In this document: piece by piece, positions 25,174 through 36,716 of the stretch | How the letters are laid out: each line of letters opens with the position of its first letter | Position numbering within the stretch: position 1 is the first letter of the stretch | Assembly: GCA_023053575.1 (NCBI GenBank) | Contig: JAKZAP010000014.1 | Location: forward strand, 10,230,001-10,294,000 | Length of the DNA stretch: 64,000 nt | Direction: 5' to 3' | Source: Branchinecta lynchi | Taxonomy: Eukaryota > Arthropoda > Branchiopoda > Anostraca > Branchinectidae | Translations under genes and position numbers: made by a program | The notes under the pieces: model-generated | The model's input: only the letters and a program-made list of their open reading frames with translations | What the model was told of the DNA's origin: nothing | Databases searched by the model: none

Positions 25174-25475
25174 AGCGTGTTCCATCCTACTTACCGTAGT
25201 TACTACGCATGACGTCACGAATTCTGGCTTTTTCCGACAAGGCCGGAACGAATTTTCTATTTTCCCGCAGAATATCATACCCCGGGCGAATCCGACCAAT
25301 CACGATTCAGAGATCCGTAGTTACTACGCTTACTTCGCTCCCGAGTGTGGTAAGCAAATAGTTACTATTAGTTACTATTCCGAGAAGGTTGGAACGGTCA
25401 GCGTAGTAACTTTTGGTGAGGTTGGAACGGAAATGGTAACTAATAGTTACTATTGGCACGAGGGTGGAGCACGCT
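25174..25475 (-). mobile_element. MITE with 5-bp TSD, copy 2 (inverted)
   Basis: This is the same family in the opposite orientation, AGCGTGTTCCATCCTAC to GGTGGAGCACGCT. The flanks are CTTTG on both sides (25169-25173, 25476-25480). It reads through the same TAGTTACTACGC and GGTTGGAACGGTCAGCG words as the neighbours. Confidence 0.75.
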
Positions 25476-25643
25476 CTTTGTTCTCTTTCCACCACTTTTG
25501 TTGCACCGTTAGAGGTTTGACAATCTGTATCACGAGGGCGCGCAGTTTCAATAGGCAATATCATAAATGTTAGCTACAGTTATGGAATATTTCCATTTCG
25601 GCCTTTTATGCGTTATTTTCTCGATAAAGAAACAATGCTACGC

Positions 25644-25930
25644 TACTTACCGTAGTTACTACGCATGACGTCCAGAATTCTGGCTTCTTGTCGTCAAGGC
25701 TGGAACGTATGTTTCTATTTTCAGCAAAATATCGTGCTACGGGCTAATTCGTCCGATCACATCGCAGATATTCGTAGTTACTACGCTTACCATGCTTACT
25801 ACGCTCCCGAGCGTGGTAAGCAAATAGTTACTATTTCGACAAGGGTTGGAACGGTCAGCGTAGTAACTTTCCACGAGGTAGGAATGAAAATACTAACTAA
25901 TAGTTACCATTGTTAGAAGGGGGGAACACG
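25644..25930 (-). mobile_element. MITE of the same family, copy 3, ends eroded
   Basis: It starts within the family at CTACTTACCGTAGTTACTAC and ends near GGGGGGAACACG, in the same orientation as its left neighbour. The terminal AGCGTG and any TSD are no longer clear. Confidence 0.65.
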
Positions 25931-25956
25931 AACTATGATTAGTGTTGTTTTTAACA

Positions 25957-26314
25957 CTTAAGGACACGCCGAACTAACAACACTAATTATTCTACTCCTG
26001 TACTGTTTTCATCCATTCTCATTACCCCAATTCTACACTTTAGAAGTTTATGCTAATGTCTCTATTGGCATTATTCTAACTATCACGCTTGCCACGTTTG
26101 TTTGTATCAGGCTCCCGATCAAAGTTTCCAAGAAGGTAATTGGACAGCAGACGGATTGTGAAAATTAGTGATTTTCCAAGGCATGGGAAATGGAAATAGG
26201 CTAAAACAGCCAAAGCCTTGTGTAATTTCCTGTAAGCATAGATAAGTTTTAAAGTAGTCAACCATCTTTGAACATCTTAGAAAAAAAACTACGCAACGCA
26301 GTGTGTCCTTTAAG
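25957..26314. mobile_element. TTAAAGGACAC-family MITE
   Basis: It begins CTTAAGGACACGCC and ends GTGTGTCCTTTAAG, which are inverted. The interior shares CATCCATTCTC and GTAATTTCCTGTAAGCATAG (or close variants) with 39469-39867. No TSD is certain. Confidence 0.65.
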
Positions 26315-26367
26315 GGCTCATAACAGCTTTTTTGTTACACTAACAGACTAACGCTCTAACCACTTAC

Positions 26368-26611
26368 GCCAAGTACTCGCTGAAGTCCAAGCTGTCCGAG
26401 TCTAAGGGTGGGGAGTTTTGACCCCCTCGAGGGACGTCGTGGAGGCTGTCGGGACTTGAGCTAGGGGTTGGCGTTCCCCGTTCGCCCGTGGAAGACGTGA
26501 CTTTGGCGTTGACGCTGCCCGGTCGCCGCCGGAGGTCGGACTCGGAAAGGCTGCTTTTCTTGTTCGCAGATGGCTCTGAAAGTGTAGACTTCATCAAACC
26601 CTGGCGAATGA
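26368..26611 (-). CDS. ELL: ELL exon d (Ser-rich linker up to the occludin-homology domain)
   Basis: A 244-bp exon. The donor, GTAAGT at 26367, is certain: it splits the Ala codon of SEYLA, and the next exon completes it. The product is a Ser/Pro-rich linker (SANKKSSLSESDLRRRPG, then PTPSSSPDSL) ending in LDSDSLDFSEYLA. This matches the spot where human ELL has TPDYLLKYAAI. The start is less sure. The AG at 26612 gives the right phase but has a poor pyrimidine tract. A better-looking acceptor (GGCTTCCAG, exon from 26656) runs into stops in all three frames. A short extra exon in the 10.5 kb intron upstream cannot be excluded. Confidence 0.85.
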
Positions 26612-27364
26612 CTGATCCGACCTTATTCGCGCTCAGCTTCTATCTTTGTATGATTTCTGGAAGCCGGGCGTAAACACAGTTTTCCCGAATTGCCATTGAA
26701 GCAGTGAACGCCGAACTGAACAGCACTGAACAATATTATATTAACGTATTTACAATGTTTCGCCGCCTTTTCCGCCTAGCACCACTGGTTAGCACGAAGC
26801 AGGCTTACGATAATTTCGTTAACCCACTGGCCTGAAATGTCACAAGAAATCAGAAGCAAAACAGATCAAACCGTACTTTTTTTTCAAGAACCAAAATACT
26901 GAAAAACAAATCGAATGTTTCGTGATGAGAACCGCCTCCCTTTTCAGCGCCGACGGAAAGTTTCAAAGAAAATTACAAAAAAGTGAATGATAACCATCAA
27001 ACGAAACAGCAGGCTTTTTTGTGGAACTCATGTTGTACTGTTCAGAAACTGAGCGTAAATCTCGTCCGTCTCTCCTGAGGAGAATTATGATGAGTGACAA
27101 CTCTTTAGTTCGCGTTGTTACTAATCCGCTCCGCCATACCCCTCTGGTAGCATTTACTTTCTACAGATTAAAAGGTGCTTGTAGGTTTTTTTTTTATCGT
27201 CGTTTTCTTGTTGCTTCTGTAGTTGGTTATAGCTTTTTAGAGAATTTGTTCAGGAACCAAGTTCTTCGTTTCTCTCCCCTTTCTTGGGTAGCCTGTAACT
27301 CTCCACAAAAACAGACAGACCACTGTCACAAACCAACATGAAGACTAAATGGAAATAAAAGCGT

Positions 27365-27690
27365 GTGACAACAGTCTACTACTGTATGTGTGGTCATGCG
27401 GGCGAAATCGTAGTACATTTGATGTGTGACTGTGTGGAATTGAAGGAATGGAGAAAGGAAGTAAGTGGTGAGAGAGTGTTTACTGAAGAATGGATGGTAA
27501 GGATTATGAAGGATGAATGCTTTGTTACAGTAAAATACTTGGACGTTACTTGAGGCTTGCGATGGAGCAAAGAACGAGATTTTTAGAATAGGAGTTGTGT
27601 CTTAGTTATGTAAGTTAGTGCATTTTTTATAATTTTTGTTGCCATGGCCCACGGGCTTTTTTCGGTAGTTACATTCTATTCTATTCTATT
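27365..27690 (+). pseudogene. LINE ORF C-terminal fragment with Cys/His motif
   Basis: The frame reads CMCGHAGEIVVHLMCDC followed by VELKEWRKE. This C-x-C-G...H-x-x-C-x-C pattern followed by a helix is typical of the C-terminus of non-LTR retrotransposon ORF2 proteins. It stops at about 27553 and is followed by a 3' region ending in a TTCTA microsatellite (27669-27690), a usual LINE tail. The reverse transcriptase and endonuclease are missing, so it is a 5'-truncated dead copy. Confidence 0.6.
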
Positions 27691-28357
27691 AAGCAGTTGA
27701 TTCTTGAACCGTGAAAGCGGCCTGTAAAGTGGGTTACCGGGAGTGCGGAGTAATAGAAATGGTATACATATAAAGTAATATAAAAGGTAGTTGGTGAGTG
27801 GAGGTTTGGAAGACGAGACAGGACAAATTGACAAATTTATTAATTAATTTTTAGTTTATTTTAGTGAAGCTTTGGTGAGAATAATATAGTAGTAAATGTG
27901 TACTGGTTGCGTTTTTCAAGCACGTATGTGCTTTGTTTGTAACCGGTCGTTAGCCGGAATGATTTTTTTTTTAGTAAAGTTGTTAACTCCTGAAAATCCT
28001 GAATCCCGAAAAAAGAAACTAGAAGACACCGAACTTACGTAACGTAAGCTAGTTCGAAGCATTTTGCTTCCAGACGAACAGATTGTCTTGCCACTAACAC
28101 AATCGTTTGGGATCCCAGAAACTGGTGTTTGACCGACAAATCGACCAATTGACTTTTCTGATCACCCACGAACACAACAACATTGCTGGAAGGGGGAGCA
28201 CCGAGTAGATGAAGATGTCAAAATACTGTTTTCCAGTCAACGACCGGGCACTGCAAAAACTAATTACTTTTGGCATGGAAGACATGATGACGAAATGACG
28301 TAGAACAAAGAAGCAGTGGACTGGATCGAACAGAAATCATTTTCTGGTTTAAAGACA

Positions 28358-28632
28358 CACAGGCGTTACTAGCCAACATTTTTAGGGAGGGGGGGAGAGG
28401 GGGCAAGACATTTACAGACTGGCTGGTAATTTTTACCGACTGCTTTTGCATACGAAAACGACTATAATTGACAAAAAACGACTGTGTTGGCGAAAAATCG
28501 GCTGATTTTAAGAAAAACTACTATTTTTCAGAAAAAACGACTATGTTCGAAGAAAATCGTCTATTTTCTACCGACTGGCCGACAACATTCGGGGAGGGCC
28601 CCCCCCCCCCCCCTCTAGTCGCGACACCCCTG
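28358..28632. mobile_element. hAT-type MITE (275 bp)
   Basis: It is flanked by a perfect 8-bp duplication TAAAGACA (28350-28357 and 28633-28640). The ends CACAGGCGTTACTAG and CAGGGGTGTCGCGACTAG (right, read inward) are related but imperfect. The interior repeats ACGACTAT and CGACTG words. A 15-C tract lies close to the right end. Confidence 0.75.
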
Positions 28633-28774
28633 TAAAGACAAGGATAACAGAAGTGCATTAGCCATGATATTTAGGCTATGAGATGATGCCCAGAATCATA
28701 GGCCCTCGTAACGTCATCTGCGCAACGTACTAAACAGTAAAGTAGAACATATCTATGTCTTATTGTACTTTTTG

Positions 28775-28843
28775 GTCCGACCCACGGGCAACCCCCCCCC
28801 CCCCCCCCCCGAAATAAATTCCTGGATCCGGATTCCGTACCTG
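28775..28843. mobile_element. right end of a poly-C hAT-type MITE
   Basis: It carries CGACCCACGGGCA, an 18- to 20-C run, GAAATAAATTCCTGGAT and a CCTG end, as in 46495-46655. No left end is visible. Confidence 0.5.
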
Positions 28844-30024
28844 CTTTCAGACATTTTTTTATTTAATTTTTTTTATCTAACTTCAAGTACCAGCCTCAAT
28901 TGAATTGCCTTTCACATTTACGGAGTCATCCCGAGTTCAGCTGAGGAAATACAGGAATTCCCCGGCCAAATTGAAGCGGAATATGGCGTGATTGAAGTCG
29001 CACAGTCAAGGTTACGACGCCACCAGATCTAGAGTGTCATTAAGGCAAGAAGCAAATCAGCAGACAAACGATGCAGCATTACAAGAACTTTTTTATGAAC
29101 CGGAATATGGGTTCCCAACAACCGCAGGTTCAACTGGATGGGGAGAGTTGCGCCGAACAAATTACACTTACTATCTCAGCCAGCTTAATTTCGATCAGGA
29201 GTTTTAAAAAGAAAGTTTTAAAGAGGGCATAACATACAGTGTCGGATTGAACCCTGTGAAAGCCCCCAGGCAGCAAAATTCCCTCCCCCCCCCCCCTCCT
29301 GTAAATTCTCTCACAGTAGTATGCAAGTCGATCGCTATATCGAGATGACGATCACTACTGTACATGACGAATACGTTATTTACACCGAGAAAAATTAAGA
29401 AAGCTTTAGTGTTCAAGATCAACAAGTCGAACTGAAACTGTACCAAACCTGCTTAACGACGAAACATATACGGAGCATGAAGCAAATATGCTCCACCCAA
29501 TGTGACCCAATGGAGTAAAACGAAAGGAAAAAGGCAACACGAACGAACGGTCGCGCGCACAAGAACAAGATTAGCTTGTTGTTGTTCAACATTTTAACCA
29601 TAATCGTTCTGAGGCAAGGATATCTCCCTTTCATACTTCTTATCCTCAGTTGAGACCTCGTTGAGACTTTTGGATTTTGTTTTTCTGCAGTATTCACTTC
29701 TTATCCGAATTAAAATTGATTGTTCACGGCCACAGCGAAGGAACTTAGGAAAGGATCATAAGGAGCAGAAGATTTCATAAACACCAAAGTACATCAAGAT
29801 ATACGTTTAGGACAGACTGAAATAAATATTATTTCTGTAAAGTATTTGAGTGTTTTGTATTTATTTTATTTGTTTTACTGCAAAAGACATCCGTCGGTGC
29901 GTTATAAACTATTCAGTCTTTCAGAGAAATATGTGAAGTGATACGTTGAGTCAATTTCGTTGAGATCTTGAAAAAGTGACAAACATAATCCCCATTATGT
30001 TTTAATTGTGTAACTGGCCACTTA

Positions 30025-30316
30025 TATTTGACGGTTGAAAACGGATAAGTCACATTTTATTAGAGCTATATTTTGGCCCTTCTTGGCAAGGGCCCTCTTC
30101 AGGATCAAGCTTGAAAATGAACTTGTTGAAAAACAATTAAAGATTCTTCCTTCAGTATCTGATTTTATGCACCTTTTCTCTGAAAATTGGTTGGAGTTAA
30201 AGCTTGTGCTGTGATTTCATTCTGGACACTGCTGCTGTTTTTGCTGTTCGACTGGGTCGTCGAAAGGTTAGAGATTCTTCTGCATTTTGGTTCTATCCGT
30301 TTTGCACCGTCAAATA
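30025..30316. mobile_element. fold-back with degenerate hammerhead-like core
   Basis: The ends TATTTGACGG..GAAAACGGATA and their complement (30290-30316) form an inverted repeat. Near the left arm, read on the minus strand, is CCTGAAGAGGGCCCTTGCCA followed by AGAAGGGCC and AAAA: the hairpin pairs perfectly over 7 bp but the GAAA box has become AAAA. Confidence 0.6.
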
Positions 30317-30905
30317 TGATTCGCAGTCAGCTTCGGCTGAAGGACTATCTATGGCCACTTATTCTGACTCTTTTTTATCTATCATCACCTTATCACGATG
30401 TACCTGACAAAAAAACGGTAGTTCGACAGGCCAATGCTGTGAAAGTAAGTATTAAAATAAAAGCATTAGAAGTGTCCATTGTGCTCTGAAGCCAGCCACA
30501 TTACAGTCCAACACGTATCATGAATTGTCACGAAGCTAAGCTCTTTCCTTTCGCGCATTTAGGATCGTAACTTGGAGCACATAAAAGGTTGAACATGCAT
30601 AACCCAGAAGTCACGCGAACGCTAAGAACCTTAAAATTGCAAACATACTGCCAACCCCCTCAAGTTCAATACCTTTGTGACCCCACCCAAACCGGACTTA
30701 ACGTTCAAAGACCTTCTATACCAGCCGATTTCACAAAATTCGTGCATGGCCTACCGCGCGTAATTGAGGGTACAGGCTTATGGTTTATTATTCATTAGGA
30801 GGAAAGAGTCTTGCTATGCGGTTGAAACGACAGTGCGACCGCAATACCCAATGACCTCACGTTACTAGCGCATAAAATTACTTTAAGGAGTTAACTGATA
30901 TGATA

Positions 30906-31950
30906 ACAAGACCAAAGGTGTCGATGGGATCCCAAAGATCTAAGATTTGATCCAGACAATCGGTCTTGTCTTCGCCAGGCTAATCATCAGAGAAAACCGA
31001 GTTCAGATATTCTATCTACCTATCTATACCTCTATAAGCCATATCTATTTTGACGATATTGACCGAAACTTCCTGCTTTACTACTGCCAAATTTGCGGTT
31101 TCGCCCAAATTCCGAGGGAACTACTATTCCAGCAAAAAAAAAAAAAATTCAGAAACGAAGCCGGCGTATCTCCTTATCCCTATAAAAAAATCTAATCAGC
31201 TTTAAATAAAATTTTGACTTACAAAAAATGCGGGTACAACCGGATTCCACACTAATTATATGTCCGGGTAAAAAATGATCATTATAGACAGAATCAGCGT
31301 CTTTTCTTACCCCTAAATATATCATCTAATCAACTTCAGATAAAGCTTTTTCTTTTAACATATTTTCCGGTTCTGGCCGGATTACAGGCGAACTAGTTGT
31401 CCGGCGAGATAATGGTTTTCACCATCGGGTTCAGCATGTCTTCTTACCCCTAAATCTAACATTTAATCAACTGCAAATGAAACTTTTACTTTTAACCAAC
31501 TTTTCCGGTTTTTACCGGATTCCGGACGAACTACTCGTCCAGCGAGAAAAAGGTTTTCACCATCGTGCTCAGCATGTCTTCTTACCCCTAAATCAAACAT
31601 TTAATCAACTTCAAATGAAACTTTTACTTTTAACAAACTTTCCGGTTTTTTAAAATGAAACTTGTCCGGCGAGAAAATGATTGTCACCATCGTGCTCAGC
31701 ATGTCTTCTTACTCCATAATCGACTATCATATTAGCTGTTTAAAAATATTCTGTTTGTCCCTTAAATTGAACCCCCACCCACAAATATAGGGCTACAGAG
31801 CCCATCTACGAACCCGACCTTACCCTTGACCCAAACAATCTTCATACCAAGTTTCATCAAAATATCTCATTCCCTTCGAGAGTTATCGTGCTTACAGACG
31901 GACGGACAACTTTTGCGATGTCATAGGTATCCCTCCACTTACGTTTTGGG
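30906..31950 (+). repeat. composite dispersed repeat, copy 1
   Basis: It starts ACAAGACCAAAGGTGTCGAT with GGGATCCCAAAG, has internal units of about 120-130 bp (marker CAGCATGTCTTCTTACCCC at three to four places from 31420), then CCAAGTTTCATCAAAATATC, ACAGACGGACGGACAAC and TTTTGCGATGTCATAGGTAT, ending near GGGATCCCC. Another full copy is at 43267-44090. Confidence 0.75.
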
Positions 31951-33410
31951 ATCCCCAAAATGGGGAGAAACTATTACAAGTCAAGAAGAATGAATATTGT
32001 GAACGCTGCTGTACCTTTCTCCTGTAAACATTATTAACAGATGAGATAAACTGAATCAACCTTATGTTACAACGAGTCATTAAACCCACCGCTCACAAAT
32101 TGTCCAATGTATCAGGCTAAATTTGTTCGGATAGCTGGACACAACTCTGTTAGGACAGAATACATAAACCTCAAAAGAAATTATTGAAAGAAATAGGTAC
32201 TGCAAAACATTTAAGTGTCTTTTTCTTACTTTTTATTCATACACCAGCTTAATATTTGTCTAATTTTGGTTAGGTCTGCTCTGAGCAAGCCCATTCCTTC
32301 CCAGTCGCATCAAAAGAAGATCTTACGGTCGTACCGGTACTCCGATTTGGAGAAGGGGGAGACGTCGACATAGCAAACGCCAGAAAGTTCTCGATTTAAC
32401 TCGGGAGCTGAAAGGCCTAAAAATAACAGGACCATGATAACAAGCGCTAGAAGCTCATATGGCACTTGCAAGGCTGGGTCAGAGGATGAAAGTAGATATT
32501 TGCCAATTCCTGGGTTTGTTGTGATCATTCGCAAGCAAGACCTTAACGGAACAGGGCTAAGATACGACAGTCTGATTACCCATCATATTTTACTTAATTA
32601 GGCGAGAAGAACCGACAAAAACGCGTTACTTTGTTATCCACGATTCTTGTAGTTTAGCTGACGTAATTTCTCTTCCGTAACTGTTGTACCTCTATACGGA
32701 CGTAACTCTATGTTTGAGATGTTTAGCAACTACAGCGGCAGCCAATTGCCCTAATAACAAGTCATGATGGACCAGGAAGAACTTGGCATTCGCCCATATA
32801 TGTTTGGGCCACAGCGCTCATCAGATTGGTCTGATGAATCGAATAGTTCACAATCTTCGCGTTGTTAGCCATTGAAACACACGCTTTTGCAGACATTCAA
32901 ATTTTCCGCGACTCGCCGTAAAGTTATTTGTCATGCAACCATCGGATATTCCAAACGTCACTACTAGACTACGCGACGTAAAAAAAAAAATCCCTTACAT
33001 GAGTCAAAATAATTCAGTTTATTCAAATCAAACGTATAAAAATAAGTTGGCTTTTCAGTTAAACTTTAAAATAAGAATGATCATGTACCCTTGGAAATCA
33101 CGAGAATGTATCGTTTGTTAAAAAGTATTTTCTTTTTGCACTGGGCTGTTATGATGCTCACTTCAAGGGCGCTAGAAATTCATCTGTGATCAAAACTCTC
33201 GAGGCCAAAATGAGCATGGGCCTTTTAGGATCATGAATATATATCGTTCGGACCAAAGTATTTATTCACTTTTCAGTTAAGATGTGCACTTTAAGGATGC
33301 TAGAAACTTATTGTTAAGCGAAAACCTTGTGGCAAAAAACATATGGGCCCTCGGGGGATCATGAAATTTACTATTTGGTCGAATGTTTTTCTTGATGAAA
33401 ACACGGCCTA

Positions 33411-33580
33411 CACCGTAAAAAGTTTTTCAGTATTAAGATTAAAGTTAACTGCAACATATGCTACTCAGATTATTCTTATCTCTACGCAGATAAGATTGAT
33501 ACCAAATAGAGATAAGATGAATCCCAGTAGCAAATACTGCAGTTAACTTTAATCTTTATAAAGAGAAACTTTTTACAGTG
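33411..33580. mobile_element. mariner-type MITE, CACTGTAAA family
   Basis: It has long inverted ends: CACCGTAAAAAGTTTTTCAG and, from the right, CACTGTAAAAAGTTTCTCTT, both leading into AAGATTAAAGTTAACTGCA. A TA precedes it (33409-33410); the base pair after it is TG, so the right target copy has mutated. Confidence 0.7.
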
Positions 33581-33954
33581 TGCTCCCACTTGGGTAAAAA
33601 AAGACCTTTCATGCAGATGTCAAAGAGTAAGGTTCCTTTTATCTCAGGGATCTAAAGTTCATACAAAAATAACTTCCGATTGAGTGCTCTATCTGATTAC
33701 GTCGACGGTGGGCCAATTAAACTGATTCAGACTCTCTTGGGGAAGGTGTAGAGATGGAGAGGATGAGAGTGCGGGTTCGCATACAGATAAGCTGTCATAG
33801 GTAGAAGCCTTTTATGGAGCTGACAAAAACCAGAGCAGGGCTCCACAAACTAGAGAAGCAGACAGTATTTTTTACACTTGCAGCCTCGGTAGTGAACTGA
33901 CAAGACACACATTCTCCGCTGCACCACCGAATTACCGATGGATTTGTGAACATT

Positions 33955-34412
33955 AGTTGCGTTTTTTGTCTCTGGTTCCTGTTCCGTGTTCTGTGTTCAC
34001 AGTTGTTTGGTTTGGTTAAAAAACGTTATTTTTGCTTACGCTGTTCCGTGTTTCGTGTTGTCGCTGTTCTGCCGAAAACACAAATTTAGAATCCTGAGCA
34101 CGTCTTGGGCGGGAAATCTGTTAAATTACAAATTAAATTTCAAAACAACCATACTTTAGGATCCAGCTTTATCCTCCGAACTTCTGCAATTCTTTCTATT
34201 CTATCTGCGAATCTCTCTGCAATTTTCTATCTAAACAGTGATAAAACATGCTAGGAGAGCAAGTTCCGTGTTTTGCAAAACAGACAGCGGAACACGGAAC
34301 AGCGTACAAAAACGGGAAAATGAGTAACAGTGTGTTCCGTGTTTTGACAAAAACGGGAAAAACATAAAACAGAGAGAAAACAGCGAACAGAACAGAGACA
34401 AAAAACGCATCT
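33955..34412. mobile_element. inverted-repeat element with 3-bp TSD (AGTTGCG family)
   Basis: The ends are AGTTGCGTTTTTTGTCTCTG and, from the right, AGATGCGTTTTTTGTCTCTG. The flanks are ATT on both sides (33952-33954, 34413-34415). The interior repeats GTTCCGTGTTC(T/C)GTGTT and its complement. No protein is encoded. Confidence 0.7.
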
Positions 34413-35789
34413 ATTGTTCGCAAACCACTACTATCGTCGGACAGTGAACAGTGATCCCCTGAAGGCAGGTTCGTTTAAGCAGTTCACATCCCCATGTCAC
34501 GGGATTGGATAAATACTACATGCAGATCGGAATATCACAGCAGGGACTTTTTTTTAGTGACAACTAGAATTCTATATTCTTTAATTTTCACAAATACAGA
34601 AGAATATAATTGTTGTTGTTTAGTACGGTGCTATGTAGTTTTCAGTACACTTGTCCATATCCTGCTAATTCTTCTCCCTAATTTTTACGTAGTTTCATCC
34701 CATCATTTATTTCTGGTAAAATCTTGTAAGTGTATTAGATAATTTGTTTCGTGTCTGTGTATATTTCGTAAATTGTATTCCACTTCTAGCTCATAGCTAT
34801 TTGGATTAAACTTGTTTGATTGATTGCAGGCTTCCACTAGGAAATCCTGGCAGTCTTACATATTAACAGGTTCTTTGGGGTTACTGAAGTCAGGAGGATT
34901 AAAGCAGAGCTGAAACACATTATTTTCTTTCTCAACAACTAGTGCTATAACCATCCCACCTAGTGTCAATTTTCTTTTAGGCTACATTTGTGTTCGTACT
35001 TTTTTTCTCAAGCCACATCTTATCTTCTCATGGAGTTCTTCTATTGACTGTCAAGCCCCGCCTCCGTTCAACCCGAGGTACAAAACTATCAGAGACAATG
35101 TTTCTCGACGAGGTTTTAATTTTTAACTTTCCGACTCGACTACCTTTTGAAACTCGACACTGTCTTCGAAAATCTCACCGAATTCAAAACCGTCTTCGAC
35201 TGTCTTTTCAAACTCGCTTTGTCATTTTCTACCTCGAGTGACATTCAACATCCAACAGCCTCTAGCGTTTTGTCCAGTAGAAGAAAGAAAGCTCAGATCG
35301 ATAAAGAGAAACGTCCGGAACCGGAAGCGAAAACTTTAATCTCATTACAGGAATTTCTGTCCGGTCTGCACTAGCTGACTGTTTATGACTACTGGTTTGT
35401 GACATGAGCGTTAATAGAGTTAGAGAGGTAATACGAGAGAGAGGTCAACCTCATACTAATGTAGCCGAGTTTTGAATATGTTGAACATTCAAACATAAAC
35501 CAGTTCTGCACTTTAGTGACTATCTCTTTCTGAAATGAATGAATGAAATTTTAGTACGCACTGGGTATAGGGAAATAATGTAGTAAAAAGAAGGAAAGAA
35601 AAATCACACTAAGCTTTTAATAATGAAGAGAATGCACAAAATAAGACAAAAGAAACATGAGAAAATGGAATATTAGAACTTAAAATGACCATTATTAGAG
35701 CTAAAGATGTAGAGGAAAACGAAACTTGAGGTCGAGGTCAAACTAGCACCAATGATTTTCAAACAGGTTCGAAACCCTAAACATCACTG

Positions 35790-35792
<3 letters not shown>

Positions 35793-35827
<35 letters not shown>
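35793..35827. repeat. 35-G homopolymer tract
   Basis: An uninterrupted run of 35 G followed by AGGGGGG. Such runs can form quadruplexes and are prone to length error in sequencing, so the exact count is uncertain. Confidence 0.9.
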
Positions 35828-35828
<1 letters not shown>

Positions 35829-36249
35829 GGGGGGACATGTCTGCAGAAAACAAAGGTGGCAGAGTCAGACGCAACAAAGTTAGCATAATGGCAGGTCGCC
35901 AGAGCCAGATTTATATACTAGAATACACTAGAATAAAGTTATTTTGTAGCATTACTAGTTTTAGTCTAGTCTACATGTTAGAAAGACAAAAATCATTATT
36001 TTGTCAAAGTTTCGCTGTAACTTGCAGCAGTAAACCCCCCTCAGCTCCAGAGGCGTCATTTCGCGGAAATGACAAGGTCCGGCAACGGCGTCGCCCAGGG
36101 CCCCCTTCGGATCCGTTAACGTGAATCTTACATAAGTGAGACTAAAAATATTTAAGTGATTAAGAACGAAAAGTAAACAGCCTATGATCATGAGGAGTCT
36201 TTATACATCTTCAGTTAGATATTCCTTCAGCCCAAGCTGCTTGCGAATC

Positions 36250-36716
36250 ATGTTTGACAATGCAAAACGGATACGTCAGCTACATTTTATTAGAGATATA
36301 CAGTACAAGCTAAGCCACGGTATGTACGAAAACGTCGAAGCTGACGACATCCTCTTTAACAACTTACGCGGTCATAGCCTCAAACTCACCGCAGAGAGGT
36401 TCTGCAAAGATATTGGTCGGTGGAGTTTCATAAACCTTGTGTCACCCCATTGGAATCAACTGCCCGAAGAAACAGCAAACTCTCCATCACTAAGCCGATT
36501 CAAGAAAGAAATTGATGGAATGTTTCTTTCCCAAATGTACGACCCTAAATGTTTCAAAAGAACTTTGACGAGGCTTTGTGGCCTTTTTTTTTCGCAATAT
36601 CTTAGTATTATTATATTTCGGCCCTTCTTCACATGGGTCCTCTTCAGGCTTAAGCCGCTCAAGCTGGAAGCTCTAATAAAATTTAGCTGACGTATCCGTT
36701 TTGCATTGTCAAACAT
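36250..36716. mobile_element. fold-back element carrying a LINE fragment
   Basis: The 46-bp arms 36250-36295 and 36671-36716 are complementary with one mismatch and belong to the ACGGATACGTCAGCT family. Between them is a LINE ORF2 C-terminal fragment, followed on the right by a degenerate hammerhead-like core (36612-36655). Confidence 0.7.
36298..36560 (+). pseudogene. LINE ORF2 C-terminal fragment
   Basis: The frame reads NNLRGHSLKLTAERFCKDIG, then RWSFINLVSPHWNQLPEETA and NSPSLSRFKKEIDGM. The pattern RGHSLKL...R..F.N.V...WN.LPEE....S...FK..ID is the common C-terminus of CR1/Jockey-type reverse-transcriptase ORFs. The frame is open across the region (36184-36690) but includes the fold-back arms, so it is not a functional protein. 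Confidence 0.75.

Larger units (their letters stand above)
16931..26367 (-). other. ELL intron between exons d and e (9.4 kb)
   Basis: It contains nested inverted-repeat elements (17038-17801 around 17115-17482), a 50-bp perfect fold-back (18107-18282), half of a related element (19140-19225), a mariner-type MITE (20691-20850), a 30-bp tandem repeat (20987-21077), elements of the TTAAAGGACAC family (22952-23209, 25957-26314) and three copies of a 5-bp-TSD MITE (24511-25925). At 24040-24090 there is a retroposon-like tail, CAATAAATC followed by ATT repeats. I see no gene in 21100-22900. Confidence 0.75.
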
